Positions 11,211-22,482 of a stretch of 64,000 nucleotides of DNA are shown here, one piece after another. Below the pieces are notes generated by a model that searched no databases, had not been told where the DNA came from, and saw nothing but the letters and a program-made list of their open reading frames with translations. Each line of letters starts with the position of its first letter. Within the stretch, counting starts at the first letter, position 1. The position numbers were made by a program, and so were the translations under genes. The DNA is from Puccinia triticina (lineage: Eukaryota > Basidiomycota > Pucciniomycetes > Pucciniales > Pucciniaceae), in contig NC_070564.1 in NCBI RefSeq assembly GCF_026914185.1, positions 2,046,001-2,110,000 on the forward strand. The letters run 5' to 3'.

Positions 11211-13639
11211 TCAAACACTTGAGTCAACGTTACTGCTCAAAGAGGCAAGATGGACGAGGTCAGCCCCCAAAACTGGACTCCTGAAAGCGAAGATGAGAAT
11301 ATTGTTAGCATAGGCACTAAAGTCATGAAGACAAAGTCGCTCCCACCTTTTACGTTTAGTTGTAAAAATCTTCTTGTGAACAACATTTATCAGACCGAGC
11401 CGGCCCTCTTGCTTAACAACAAGCAGATTCTGAACATCAGATACACGTGAAAGTGCCACGTAGAGCTGTCCGTGAGAGAAGATGTCTGATTCGAGATATA
11501 CCCCGACTCGGTTAAGGGTTTGGCCTTGCGATTTATTGACCGACATTGCATAGGCAGGTGCAACTGGGAATTGGTAACAAAAAAATGATAAACCTGACCG
11601 CGTGTTTGCCTTATTTTGAAGTTTGACTCGAGGGAGCGTTATCTCGTTTCCTCGGAGGGGCCCAGACATCAGTTTCCCAACAATAAAGGAAAGGCCGACA
11701 TCAATAACCCGTATCCGCGACCCATTACACACACCCTTCTCGATGGCCATATTTCTTATGACCACAAGTGGCATCCCAACTTTGACGGTTATCTCGTGTT
11801 CTGGAAAACCTGAAAATGAAAGCTTGTTCAAGCATTCCTCCGGTAAACTTGCCACACCATCAGGGTCTGGAGTATCAATCGATTTTAATATAATACTCTT
11901 CCCTGGCAGTTTGTCGAGTATTTCCTGGTTAAGCTTGTTGACATCCTTATTGAGTGGAGCGAGGATACACCTCTCATTTAGGTAGTTGTTTGCGTCGGCA
12001 TCTGGGCGAACTACATTAAGTCCTTCGTAAACAAAGCTAATGAGAGCCTCTCGCATTTCCGCACGTGAGGCAAGGCTCATCATGTTTATACCGTCAACTT
12101 TTACAACAGAGTAGTCTTTCTTTTGACGTTTTCCTTCGCCGAGAGCAAGCAGGAACTTCGTGAAGTTGATATTTTTGATGATATTTGGACCTTCGAGAGC
12201 CTTAGCCAGTCGCATGTTTTCATCCAAACAAAAAGGCTTAACTGAATCCCAAATTTGAGACGACTTGATGGTTGAGCTGTAGGCAGGGGGGTATTCGTTG
12301 TATCTAACGACAGGCAAAATTTGCCGGAAATTGCCAGAGAAGACAACGACTTTTCCTCCGAAATCATCAGTAGAGTTACATAATCTCTTGAGAGTTCTGT
12401 TGACGGCATCAATTGAATTTTTGTGAATCATCACAATTTCATCCCATATGATCAATCTTGTAGCTCTTAATTGAATGCCTAAAAGGGTATCGTGATTGAT
12501 TGGACATTCAACATCCTCGCCTGCGTCTATAGGTATTTTGAAGGCCAAGTGCGCTGTTTGCCCGTGGCGTAAGAGGAGGGCTGCAACGCCTGACAACGCA
12601 ACGACCGTCATCGGAACATTTGTGATACTTGCTAAGTCGATGATGGAATTTAGCAAAAACGTCTTCCCAGTCCCGCCGGGACCATTGAGATAAAACAATT
12701 TGCCACCAGATTTTCGTAATGCATTCTTCAATTTATTGTAAAACACCCGTTGGCGAAGGTTAAATATCTTCACATTTGACGACAGCCGTTGATTTGTTGT
12801 TGAAGGATCTTCGGATTCTTCATCATCATCTTTCATAAAAGCCAACATTTTTGACTGACGCTTCGTCGGAATGAGACCACATGAGTTGAGTGACCCCCCC
12901 ATCCCTTCTAAAATCCCTTGCAAGCGAAAGAGAGCCATTGCCTTCCGTTCGTCCTCATTTAAACGTTGGCTCCACCGCTTGCGCATGTCAACACGGCTTG
13001 CGTCATCCGTAAACGCCATATAATGATTATTGAAGAGGACCAACGGCTCCGAGGGCGGCGAATGGATACAAATCATCGCGAACATCAACGCTAGCTGAAA
13101 ACCTGGCCGGATAAGCGAAGCCTCCGCCAATGCCTCATCGTATAAAAAGTCATTGACTAAAAGTCCAAGCGCGTTGCAAGCGTCCTGATAATTCGCGTAG
13201 ACGTCCCCGTCGACAGTCTTCAAGTCACAAAAGGATTGAATGTTCTTCCTATGGAGCAGCAGGACTCGCAGGTAAAACTTTTCCCCGGCTAAGTACGAAA
13301 CGGAGAAGATACGCCCAACGCATTCGTCCTTTGTCTTGCAAGCAACCCAGACCTTCTTTGCCTTATTCCACCAGAAATAGGTCGGAATTTCTTCATAGTA
13401 GAGATCCCTTGCCCGGCGCCCATTGGCTCCCACTGCATCGTCAATGTTAAGCTGCATGAAACCTGTTAGACTCGTCATGCTCGCCTTTCCATTGTTGATT
13501 TGCCCTTCCAAATCTTCTTGTGCTTCAAAATACACGACTTGCTCGTCCTTATCATGGACTGCCAATCTTGTAACCGGCGGCCATCTGTCAGACAACGGAA
13601 ATTTCAATAGCCTCCAAGCGGCTTTTTCCCAAGATTGGA
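11211..13639 (-). CDS. Helitron helicase domain (Pif1/RecD-like, SF1B)
   Basis: This is the C-terminal helicase half of the Rep-Hel protein, which unwinds DNA 5'-3' during rolling-circle transposition. The frame is open from 13639; the preceding Rep exon joins through a 46-nt intron (13685-13640, GTACTT...ACAAG), giving RYISPVEVQSWEKAAWRLLK, as expected at the Rep-Hel boundary. Visible motifs are Walker A GPGGTGKTFLL, Walker B LIIWDEIVMIHK, motif III FSGNFRQILPVV, and the C-terminal block VNKSQGQTL...QLYVALSRV typical of Pif1. Motif III usually reads GDFRQ, and the D is N here, which may weaken activity. The length (about 800 residues) and the absence of stops show this half is better preserved than Rep. 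The last ~60 residues do not match anything I know and may be read-through. Confidence 0.92.
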
Positions 13640-13685
13640 CTTGTCAGTCTCATAAATATTGATTTCAAAATGACGAAAGAAGTAC

Positions 13686-15807
13686 CTTCTACCGGGCTTA
13701 TGTACCGTCCCTCAACAAAAGTCTTCACTTCGTCGTTCTCATTTGAGTCGACACCTAAAGAGAGTCTATCGTGACCCTTTGTTATATATTTATATAAATA
13801 TTTGATAGCTGTTGTGTTAACTGGAACTTCCACGTTTATATGACATTGGAACATCATTGTTAGATAGGGATTATATGGGACCACTGAACCGTTATCAAAT
13901 GTTGATGTGTGTTTCTTGACTTTCTTCCCATCATCTCGCCTCCTATAAACCGGATAGGCGCCATCAACGTTTATCGTCCGGTCTGAGAAAGGTTTTGGAA
14001 AACCTAATTTACAGGTCTTGCCGTTCCAGCATGGGCGTCTTTCACACGGGCCATGGAGCATGAATTCGCTGACAAGAGCGTGTAGTACAGGCGAAGTTTC
14101 CGGGTCAGGCAATTCAGAAGTAATCATTTTGTCGATATCTTCTGGGGTGACAGGCCGATCCTTTTCGTCGACGGTGAGCATCAAGTGAAGGTGTGGTAGG
14201 ACACGCTTTTAAAACTCAACTGTGTAAATGTACGCAATAACGCGCCCAAATTGCTCCAATTTTACCAACTGTGAGATCAATTCTTTCATCTTCAAATAGA
14301 ATACTCGTGCGACTACTGTTGGATGGTCAAATGATTGCTCTCCAACCGGGGTTTCATTTATGATGTTGGTCCAGTTTGGGTTTGCAGTCATAGTGATGAA
14401 ATAGGAAGGCGGGCCGTAGCGTCTTACAATTGCCATTGCATCGTGGTAAAGCTGTTGCATACACCGCGGACTTCCAATAAACGTAGACGGGAGAATCACG
14501 CGACGGCCAGTTGGCGTGCCTTCGTTTTCTAACGACTTTATTAACCGATTGTACTGGTTTGCCTTCAGCTTTGCTTGGTTTGCTGTAACAAATTTAAGTC
14601 TTTGCCACTCTACACAAATATACATATCAACAAGGATTTCTTGAAGGAGCGCGCGGCCGGCTAAAATGGGACAGATTTTTTTTTGACGCCGAAATAGTAT
14701 ATAGGCAAACCATTCCAAGGAACCGACCTTCCGGCACATTACTAAAAGGAATGATGACAAAATGTTAACGCGGGCAGAAATTAAATTTAATATAAGATTC
14801 ACCTCTTTCTGTGCTGGCCTCAAACAGGTCGTCCCATTGTTGCTCGCCGTATGGGAAGAGTAATGGATATCGTAATGCCATATAAGACAAATGCATGTCT
14901 GAGATAAAATCAAGTCCTTCATCACAGCGATGAAGCATTATCTGTCGCTCGCCAATTATATCACTGCTGCCTTTAATTACCACGGCGACCTCATTGACAG
15001 TTGGACAATTGTATCGCTTAGGATCTCCACCAGCTGTCGGCACACCGATGAGTTTGAGTGTTCTTGACGTGGTCCTTTTCAGGACATCAAACGCTGAACG
15101 GAAAACCTTAGCGTAGGGGTTAATTGCTGCTAACAAGTTCATAAGCTCGAGGACGATTTCCGATTGAATTAACCCTCCGCGACCTGCCGCCCCACCTTTG
15201 CCTCGAGCTTGGTCAACCCTATATTGCGCCTCTCCTAGGCCTTTGTCGCCTACAACATAGATTTGAGAAAAGCCTGGCTTGTCGCCTGTCGGGAGCACGC
15301 TTGAGATACGATGAGTGAGGCCCCCAGAGACCTTGAAAACATTGATACCCATCTGTCCTGCAACCGTGTGATCAATCTTTGCTCCCAACGAAGTGAAGGA
15401 TAGCGCGTTATTGTACATTCGCGTTGATTGTTGGAAATTCAAAGAGCCTACATAACTCATGTCACTTAAGTTTAAAAGCGCTCGAGTTTAGCTTGAGAGA
15501 ATAACTCACGGTCATCAGTCCCAGTAAACAACTTCCTCAAGACCTTCGACGGATACCTGGGTGCCGTGGCGGCCATGAACGGCAAAGTTACTTTATTTTT
15601 TTGGCAACACATCGTATAGAGCTTTGTCGACTTGTTTCTATCGACAAGGGTTGACTTGTCTTTCCAGTGGAGTGCACCACATCCATTGCATAAGAAATTG
15701 CACCGTCCCAAAGAATTCGGCATAACATAATCAATAATCAATGGTAATCTTGCCTCATAATCCGGTTGAGTGCTTGTTGTTACTTTTGCCACCGAAGGAA
15801 TAAACAT
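13686..15807 (-). pseudogene. Helitron Rep domain, interrupted
   Basis: This is the HUH endonuclease half that nicks and joins Helitron ends. Pieces in order on the minus strand: zinc-finger-like CNFLCNGCGALHWKDKS (from ATG 15807); RMYNNALSFTSLGAKID and YMALRYPLLFPYGEQ (to about 14765); then GRALLQEILVDMYICVEWQR, PSTFIGSPRCMQQLYHDAMA and FITMTANPNW; then the HUH motif PHLHLMLTVDE; then the two-tyrosine motif KYLYKYITKGHD. Breaks: a frameshift near 15476, a second frame change near 14770-14900, and an in-frame TAA at about 14209-14211 just before the HUH motif, where CAA (Gln) would be expected. Exon 1 ends at 13686, and the intron to the helicase is intact. The order is canonical, so family assignment is firm, but the protein is not translatable as it stands. 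Confidence 0.9.
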
Positions 15808-16310
15808 TAAGGCGTGCGTCCTAAAGTCTGGTGATTGATACTCCCTCCGGTCCTGCCTAGGTGTAATCTGATTTCCTCATAAGTATTCTACCCGTCATGA
15901 ACTTGGAACCAAATGTGATCTACATGGAAACTTACCCAGGATGGAGCCTATGAGGATTCACTTGCGGAAAAAGTTTCAAGCGTATTCTTGATGGTTGGCT
16001 AAAGTTCTGCTTCAAAAACTACGGCGCTGAAGAATATTGGTTTTTCTAATCTCAAAAGGCAAAGATCCCGTGCACGCAAATCTATATTTTGCAAAACGTG
16101 AACACCTTGTCTTATGTAATCAATAAATCAACACATCTTAACAATTTAATGTTAATTGTTACGTCTCTTCATCCCAAAGTGCCTGATTAAGCTCAGGCCA
16201 TATAGTCAAGACTTCACGCCTGATGAACAGTCATAACTTGTTTACTCACCATTGAACACGTAAGTTTAAAACACCTCATTCAATGCTATTCCTACAACTG
16301 ACAATAAGCG
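15808..16310. other. Helitron spacer, no gene supported
   Basis: This is AT-rich spacer between the divergent Rep gene and the small plus-strand gene. It may hold their promoters, but no clear TATA element was picked out. Confidence 0.4.
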
Positions 16311-16323
16311 TTTGAAAAAGGTC

Positions 16324-16621
16324 ATGCCAGGAGGGACGTTCCGGGTTAGATGTCTGTTTGGCCCAAGCTTCTGTGTTATCCCTGAAGATATAACCCTATT
16401 TATTGGGAGTAGAATTTACTACAAAGGTGTACTTGATGGGACGGGCCGAACCTCAAAAAGAATGATAATTGAGGTTAGTTGTCTCCTCTTGTAAATGTTT
16501 TCACCAAAAGGCTAATCATTGTTTCATGTTTGACCAGGTCGCCGAGGCAACTGTCTCTTTTGCCAGCATCTTAGTAACTGATTCAGAATCGTCTTCAAGC
16601 GAATTGAACAACGACTTTTAA
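16324..16621 (+). CDS. Small Helitron-borne protein, two exons, OB-fold-like
   Basis: An ATG at 16324 opens 50 codons (PGGTFRVRCLFG, ITLFIGSRIYYKGVL) ending at 16473. A 64-nt intron (16474-16537, GTTAGT...CCAG) joins in phase 0 to a second exon (VAEATVSFASILVTD, then a serine/acidic tail) ending with TAA at 16621. The short beta-rich pattern with G-x-R and YYKG resembles a mini OB fold, but this is weak. The gene runs opposite to Rep and the OB-like gene, between them. A further 5' exon is possible since GTAAGT occurs at 16261. I assign no function. Confidence 0.4.
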
Positions 16622-17285
16622 TGCCTTAATACTTCATTGCTTTCTTTCATATGATGATCATTTCCTATTGGCTGTTTTGCGCAATTGAATATTTCACGGA
16701 TTGTACCATCTGACACAACCAGGATTTTTTTTAAACTCCATTCATGATTCACTTATTTGAATACATGTTGACGATTAGACCCTGTAATCTTAAAATAAGT
16801 GTTTGTTCAAATGAATACAATTGGACACAACTTGCATGACCATTTTCAAGCTAACTGAAAGAGTGTTACGTGACAGAACTGTTAACACTACCTTATCTCA
16901 ACTCATCAACAAGCCTCCGCTTCTCATCCTTAACACCTCATAAACACAAAGCAAGGTGTTCTGGTAAATGTAACGCTCGCGAGAATCAGACAGCAGTGCT
17001 TAGGCTTCGTGTGAGTGAATGCAAGAACTAAATTTCAACAAAAAGACAAAAAAAGGGAAAAAAAGGGGATAGTAATCATGACTAATTAGTAGAAGTGTGG
17101 GCGTAAGAGGTAACAAATTTTTAATTTTTATCTGAATCTTTCCTATGATAGATGCGGTGAGTGCTTGAGAATGACAAAGCGGTTAATTGGAGTTGTAGAC
17201 AAAGGTAGGTGTTGACAATTTATCATCATGTAGACAATAATAAAAGTTGATGAACTGGTTTGTAACGGCAAAGCACAAACCAAAC
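16622..17285. other. AT-rich spacer within the Helitron
   Basis: No reading frame or repeat of note is present. Confidence 0.4.
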
Positions 17286-18586
17286 CTAGAATTTTTTCAT
17301 CCTCTTTGCAGCTTCTTTGAGGATTTGCTTGCGGGGACGTCCTCGCTTGACCTTGGGGGCTTCTTTGACCACTGGCTCTGGTTCGTCTTCCTCGTCTTGT
17401 TCTTCATCTGAGTATTCATCATCTTCGTTATCAGACACTTCGACCTCTTTTGCCTTACCCTTTGAAGAAGACGCGCGAGACAGGATTGTGTTTGAGTCGT
17501 TTTTCTTGCTGAAGTTGACCTTAGCCTCTGCTTCGTGTAGGGCTTTCGCCGAGGGTGAGGCGGATGGTGTGTGAGCTGACGCTTTTGGAATGTTAGACTG
17601 TTTGTTGGGGCTAGGTGTGAATTTTGTGCTAATTAAATCTGTTAATATAGCGCGCTCGTCGGCGATAGACAGGGCTGAATTGATAAGTTTGCTCACAATT
17701 TCACACCAGATGCCGACGAAGGGTTACTTGAGTGATTGGTGTTGGCTCGCCCGATCTGATGACCATTCGTGACACTAACTGACGAAACCTGGACATCACG
17801 GTGTCAGAACTATTGTATATGCAGCGGGGATTGCGATAATTCTCTTACCAGCACGACCGCCATATGCGTATCCATATCAAAATCAACTAATCGGCCAGTA
17901 ATACTGACCTCGCGTCCCACTTGATAAAGTGAGTGGGTTTTGATTAAGTTCTTCGTGCCAGGGACAATATATTTTATGTTGAAACGTTTGTGTGCTCGCT
18001 CCTAATATATAAAAAAAAGAAATTAGCCTAACGAGTTGGGTGAATGGTGAATGCTATAAACACACCTCTCCATCCCAATCGCAATGTGAAACTACCACCT
18101 CTAGACGTGAACCAACGTCAGGATTATCAGAGACTACCTCTTGTCTATTGGATACGAGGCCAAGGCCAGTAACAACGGCTTTGTTCGTAAAGTCAGGTGA
18201 TTCAGTCCCTGCGTCGCCAGTTCGAATTAAAGACTCTTGATTGTACACTATGATCGGAGTGGTCCCATTTTTTGTCGCAATAAGCTTGCCAATTAGGAAA
18301 TAAACAGAATTTGGCTCGAGGATATTGTTGAGAGCGGTGTTAGTAACCAATTGAACCTCAAAATTTTCCCGCTTTTCGTCAAGACTTCCTCCGCACTTTA
18401 CATAACTTGCGGTCTTGACATAACCGTACTGGTTGGCGCGGGTTGATTCACAGGTGGACTATAACATAAATGGAGCAAAGTCATTAAGATACTCTACAGA
18501 TATAAGTCTTATCGACTTACCTCGGCAAGTGGCTTGAAGTGTCCAGAGAACGCAGCAGGATGATTTGGGGTTTGAGTGATAGACAT
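17286..18586 (-). CDS. RPA-like OB-fold protein with acidic and AT-hook-like tail, Helitron-borne
   Basis: It probably binds single-stranded DNA, as the replication protein A-like genes carried by many plant and some other Helitrons do. An ATG at 18586 begins exon 1 (MSITQTPNHPAAFSGHFKP, ends 18521). Introns 18520-18459 (62 nt) and 18065-18002 (64 nt) have clear GT-AG ends and keep the frame. Exon 2 encodes a beta-rich domain (NSVYFLIGKLIATKNG, SRLEVVVSHCDWDGE) and exon 3 continues with VGREVSITGRLVDFD, a typical OB strand pattern. A third intron starts at 17848 (GTAAGA), but its acceptor and the junction to the last block (17696-17286) are unresolved. That block is serine-rich, then strongly acidic (DNEDDEYSDEEQDEEDEPE), and ends with an RGRPRK AT-hook-like motif. 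It is transcribed in the same direction as Rep-Hel. Confidence 0.6.
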
Positions 18587-19689
18587 TGCGCTGTGCGATG
18601 AAAGTTGACGGGAAGTTAAAGTGTGGAACGAAATTGAGTTTAGATTGAGCTAGTCAGAGATATTGAAAAAAGTAAGGTTTAGTTTGGAGTAGATTGTTGA
18701 CTTAATAGTAAGATGAAGCTAGCTATTGGGTTAGGTGGACTGACGAGCAAAAGGAAAGACCGCAAAAGGGTATGTTTAAATACCCATGTGTCAAGAGTTA
18801 TATCGATAGGTAGGTCGTGAATTGGGCTGGAAGAGGCGGAAGACGGTACCTGAAATGAGAATAAAATTGAGTTGGTTGTCAGGGTTGAAAAAAAAAAGAC
18901 TTTAGCCCATATAAGTAGGGAGCACGCAGCTCTGTCAGGGTTTGAGAATCAGAAGTTGTCAGAGATTGGTAAAGTGCTTACTGTGTAACAATACAAAGCG
19001 CGGTAAGCTGGCGGAATGTTTTTTTGAGGTATCAGTGGTTGCAAAACCTGTGAGCGCCTGGCAAGGCTGAATTGAGTAAGAGACCCTGAGGGCGGTGAAT
19101 ACTCAGGCGTAGGAGGCCTGCTTCATTGACGGTTGTAGGCCAGGCGCGTTGGCATAGCTTCTCATCGGGGTCGGGGCGGATATTTGTAAGGGGTTAGTTG
19201 ACGAATTGAAATAAGTCAGGGGTGAGGGTCCGGTGAGCGGAATTGTATTTTCGGAGTAATAAACCCTGAAGGCGGTGAATACTCAGGCGTATGGAGGTCT
19301 GCTTCATTGACGATTGTAGGCCAGCCGCGTTGGCATAGCTTCTCATCGGGGTCGGAACGGATATTTCGAAGGTGTTAGTTGACAGATTGAGATAAGTCGG
19401 GGGTGAGGGTCCAGTGAGCGAGAATGTATTTTTGAATGCGTGTTGCGGGTTAGGGTTGCGGAAAGTGTATGGCAAGGATCGTGCGGACTGGGCAACAATC
19501 TGCTCGACGGTCTAATTTGGGCGAGGCCGCAGAAGCTGTATATAAATATTCCTGTATTGTATTGTGTGAAGGGGCGGAAACAGATTGACGAGTCTGTCAC
19601 AAGTACACGTGTCAATATCGTTCGTGTCGGAGTGAAGTTACATATATATGAAGGCGCAATAAGGAACAATGTTTCCCCCAGGCAATTTC
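18587..19689. repeat. Noncoding region with a ~180-bp tandem duplication
   Basis: Two copies of a unit containing GGCGGTGAATACTCAGGCGT start at 19091 and 19271 (180 bp apart; about 19084-19263 and 19264-19440). They share GGTTGTAGGCCA- and CATAGCTTCTCATCGGGG-type words with scattered substitutions. No gene is supported. The Helitron 5' end may lie in this stretch. Confidence 0.75.
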
Positions 19690-20095
19690 GAAGCTGCACT
19701 TCCAGCCAAGACTTGTCCTCACACCCTCCGCTGTTGCATGTTCACGGTTTGAGTGGTTAAATAATTAGCCCCCCATGGGTCTGATGCCTTCGCATTGGGC
19801 TGGGGGCTAATCTTCCCAGCTTTTTTGACCTGCGCGGGGACGCAGGCTGGAAGCTGAGCCCGAGGCGCAGCTTTGCTGTAGTTTGGGGGCTAAAGGGATG
19901 GGGGGATGGTGCTGCAAAAACCAATTGTTTTTTTTTGCCCATTTGAAAAGAGATCAGGGTAAACCCTTGAATTTTTTTTTTGGCAAAATTTTAGATCAAT
20001 TGTGTTTTTTTGGCAATTTGGAAAGAGATGAGGGTAAACCCTTGAATTTTTTTTTGGCAAAACTGTGAATTTAATAAACTTGGATATTTAAAAGA
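19690..20095 (+). repeat. Dispersed repeat copy A
   Basis: One of four copies of a ~400-450 bp family. Shared blocks in order are GCACTTCCAGC, CTTGTCCTC, CCTCCGCTGTTGC, a C-rich segment, a TTTTTGAC-type segment, then T-runs with (A)AACCCTTGAATTTTT, and a right edge TTTAATAAACTTGGATA. Copy A is preceded by TATATAAAT at 19539. The TATA-like start and AATAAA near the end suggest a transcribed element or LTR-like unit, but no LTR partner or target duplication was found. Confidence 0.6.
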
Positions 20096-20361
20096 GTTAT
20101 ATATATTTTCACCTATATGTACACACATTCTTTTGTCGGGATTTTCTGAAGTGATTAAGAAACCCTGGATAATCTGGGGCTCCCCTGAACTTAGCCCAGA
20201 CTTCCAACTCTCTTGTAAAAAAATCATAAAATTTGCTAAAAATAGGGGGTTACTAAACGTACCCGGTTTTTCCGCGTTTGTACCCGGTTTTTGCGTACCC
20301 CCTTTTCCGCGTGCGTACCCGGTTTTTTTCTACTCATTTCTATGCAACACAAATAGGCTTA
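20096..20361. repeat. Spacer between inverted copies A and B, with GTACCCGG words
   Basis: The words GTACCCGGTTTTT and GCGTACCCCC recur three to four times between 20257 and 20329. The segment separates two oppositely oriented copies of the dispersed repeat. No gene is seen. Confidence 0.5.
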
Positions 20362-20830
20362 AAATCCAAGTATATTAAAGCTTCAGGTTTGCAGAAAAAA
20401 AATTCAAGGGTTTCCCCTGCACATGAGCAAATTACAAAAAAAATGAAAAAAAAAATCAAGGGTTTCCCCTATACATGAAGCAATTACAAAAAAAAAAATG
20501 CCATGGTTTCCCAGTTTTAAAAAACAAGCAAATACAGGCTCTAATTGACCTCACAATTCACGCACAACACACAAAAAAAGCTAAAAATAAAATTCAAATA
20601 ACCAAAAACAAGAGAAAAAAAACCCCGCTCCCTGCCACCCAGCGCAGCAAGCTGACGCACCGTGGCCCAACGCCCATCCCTGTCTAGCAGGGTTAAAAAG
20701 CGTTGGGAGGAAGGCCCCCAGCCCTAAAGCACAAGGGGGGCCCACGAATATCCCCCGCCAGACTGTGCAAATGCAACAGCGGACGGGGGTGAGGCGACCC
20801 CCGAGCTGGAATTACAGCCCGTGAGTTGCC
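20362..20830 (-). repeat. Dispersed repeat copy B (inverted relative to A)
   Basis: The reverse complement shows the family blocks: CCAGCTCGGGGG, CCGTCCGCTGTTGCA, GCGCAGTCTG-like, GGGGGCC, TTTTTAACCCTGCTAGACAG (shared with copy D), AGGGGAAACCCTTGA and the AATATACTTGGATT edge. Confidence 0.6.
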
Positions 20831-22270
20831 TGAGGAACTCACACCTCAAACTCACTGCCCTTCTTATAGGCGTTCCACCCCGCCAAGCTTGATGCAAACC
20901 ACACCATATCCAAGCGACGAGTGTACACAACCGCAACCCATCCCGCCACACCGTCCCCAATACAATGCCCGAAGCCACCCCAACCGACGCCACCTCCCAA
21001 ACATTCAACAGAGGTATGACAAGGCGTACGGGCTCTCCCCCAATACAGCCATCCTTGTATCCAAATCTTTGTCACCTCAGACACGCCGCATTTGCCCCCA
21101 CACTTCCACAACGGTCGTCACCTCCAACCACGGCACAATAGACCGCGGGACGAGTGGGGCGTCAAATTGGCGGCGACCGTGGCGCCCCATTGACCCCGCA
21201 TGGGAAACTACACCGCGGGGCCAATCGAGAGGGGGCGGGGCGCCACCACCTTTGAAAAAACAGCCACGCCAAATCGGCGCCCTTGTGACCCATAATTGCC
21301 ACGGCGTGGCGCATACAAGAGCCACCGCCCCCCCACCGCCCCCATGACCGAAACTGGGTCGGTACAAGTCTTGGAGCCGCCCTCGGGACCCTCGCGTGCC
21401 TGGGCATCCTAATGACTGGCCCGGGTTCCTCCCACAAGGATGGCGCGCTTCATAGACCAATCATTATAAATTGGTAGACAAAGGGAGTAGCCAAGATTGC
21501 CGCTTCTTTGATGTCCAAATCATTATCCGAAAGAAATATTCTTCGGGAGGTATTAATAGTGAGTTGAGTCAGACTCAAGGTCTGAATTGATGCGAAAAAA
21601 TCTGATACAAATAGCACTTGCGCGTGCTAGAGCAGTCAGGTTGAACTCGAAGTTGGCAGGATGCCCTATCAACTCCCTGTTAAGAAATCAAGTTTTGCTT
21701 ACGGATGGAAAACATAGCTTCAATTGTGTTCCCTCGCACTCACAACAGTGACCTCCAGGCGCTACTTCAGCAAGTTCGGTGCGAATCTTTACCCAAACTG
21801 CCCGGAAGGTGGGCCTGGGGCGACCTTAAACCAGAGCTGATCTAGAGAAATAATTCCTACGAATGGGGAGTAATTTGGCGTGATGTTGCATCGTCACCAC
21901 AACATTGCAGGATTCCCCATTTATGAAGGGGCGTCGAATCCATAAGAGAGGTCTCGTGGATTAGGCTTTGTTGGATGATCTGAGTCGCTCCACCCCACAC
22001 ACTTGTTTCGCGCTCTCTGGGTCCCCAGTTTAAATGTCGGGCTGGCCTTACTTTCGACGATGAGGAGGCTGGAAGGGCTTCTTGAACCTGCCATCCTGAT
22101 GCCCGCTCTCTCGAGGCTTGGTTGGCACACAGGGCCTAGCTTGGCTAGGCTGGATTCCCTGGCCGGCCCTTCCTAGAATTCAATGCTTTCTTTGGACTGG
22201 GTTCGGTCAGAGACAGGAGGGCCCTCTCACCAACGCTGGCCGGACGCTCGAAAGACAAATGGGGGGTGAA
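20831..22270. other. No gene supported
   Basis: Frames in 20826-21460 are GC-skewed, proline/arginine-rich and open on several frames at once, so I treat them as noncoding. I see nothing recognisable between 21460 and 22270. Confidence 0.45.
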
Positions 22271-22279
22271 AATTGTGGG

Positions 22280-22286
22280 TATAAAT
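22280..22286 (+). promoter_or_regulatory. TATA box candidate for the small secreted protein gene
   Basis: TATAAAT lies 197 bp before the ATG at 22483, followed by a pyrimidine-rich stretch (CTCTTTCATCTCTCCATCC) usual around fungal transcription starts. Confidence 0.5.
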
Positions 22287-22482
22287 TCACCAGCTTTCAG
22301 CTCTCTTTCATCTCTCCATCCTCGCCCAAATCTACACCCATTCATCTCTCAGAAGTAAAGCCACCATATATTCCATATTCCCCTAGCAGTTTTTCCTCCA
22401 GCAGTATTTCCCCAGTATCAAAAGAACTTTTATTCTTACACTCTGCAGCGCTTCTCCTTATAAATCTTAAATAACGGAAAAT

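Larger units (their letters stand above)
9028..18586 (-). mobile_element. Helitron, proposed autonomous type, decayed (5' end not located)
   Basis: Helitrons are rolling-circle DNA transposons with a Rep-helicase protein, no target duplication, a 3' hairpin and a terminal CTRR placed before a T. On the minus strand this region holds Rep (15807-13686), a Pif1-type helicase (13639-11211) and OB-fold-like genes. It ends with the hairpin GCGGCGCAGCCGC (9052-9040), 8 nt, then CTAG (9031-9028) followed by T. Gene direction and terminus orientation agree. The 5' TC end should lie above 18586 but I could not identify it, so the upper limit given is only the last gene. Confidence 0.75.

Noticed and set aside
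11250..13662. Plus-strand ORFs over the helicase region
   Set aside because: They are antisense shadows of the Pif1-type helicase frame.
20826..21347. 173-codon plus-strand ORF
   Set aside because: Proline/arginine/threonine-rich with multiple open frames on both strands in GC-rich sequence; no domain.
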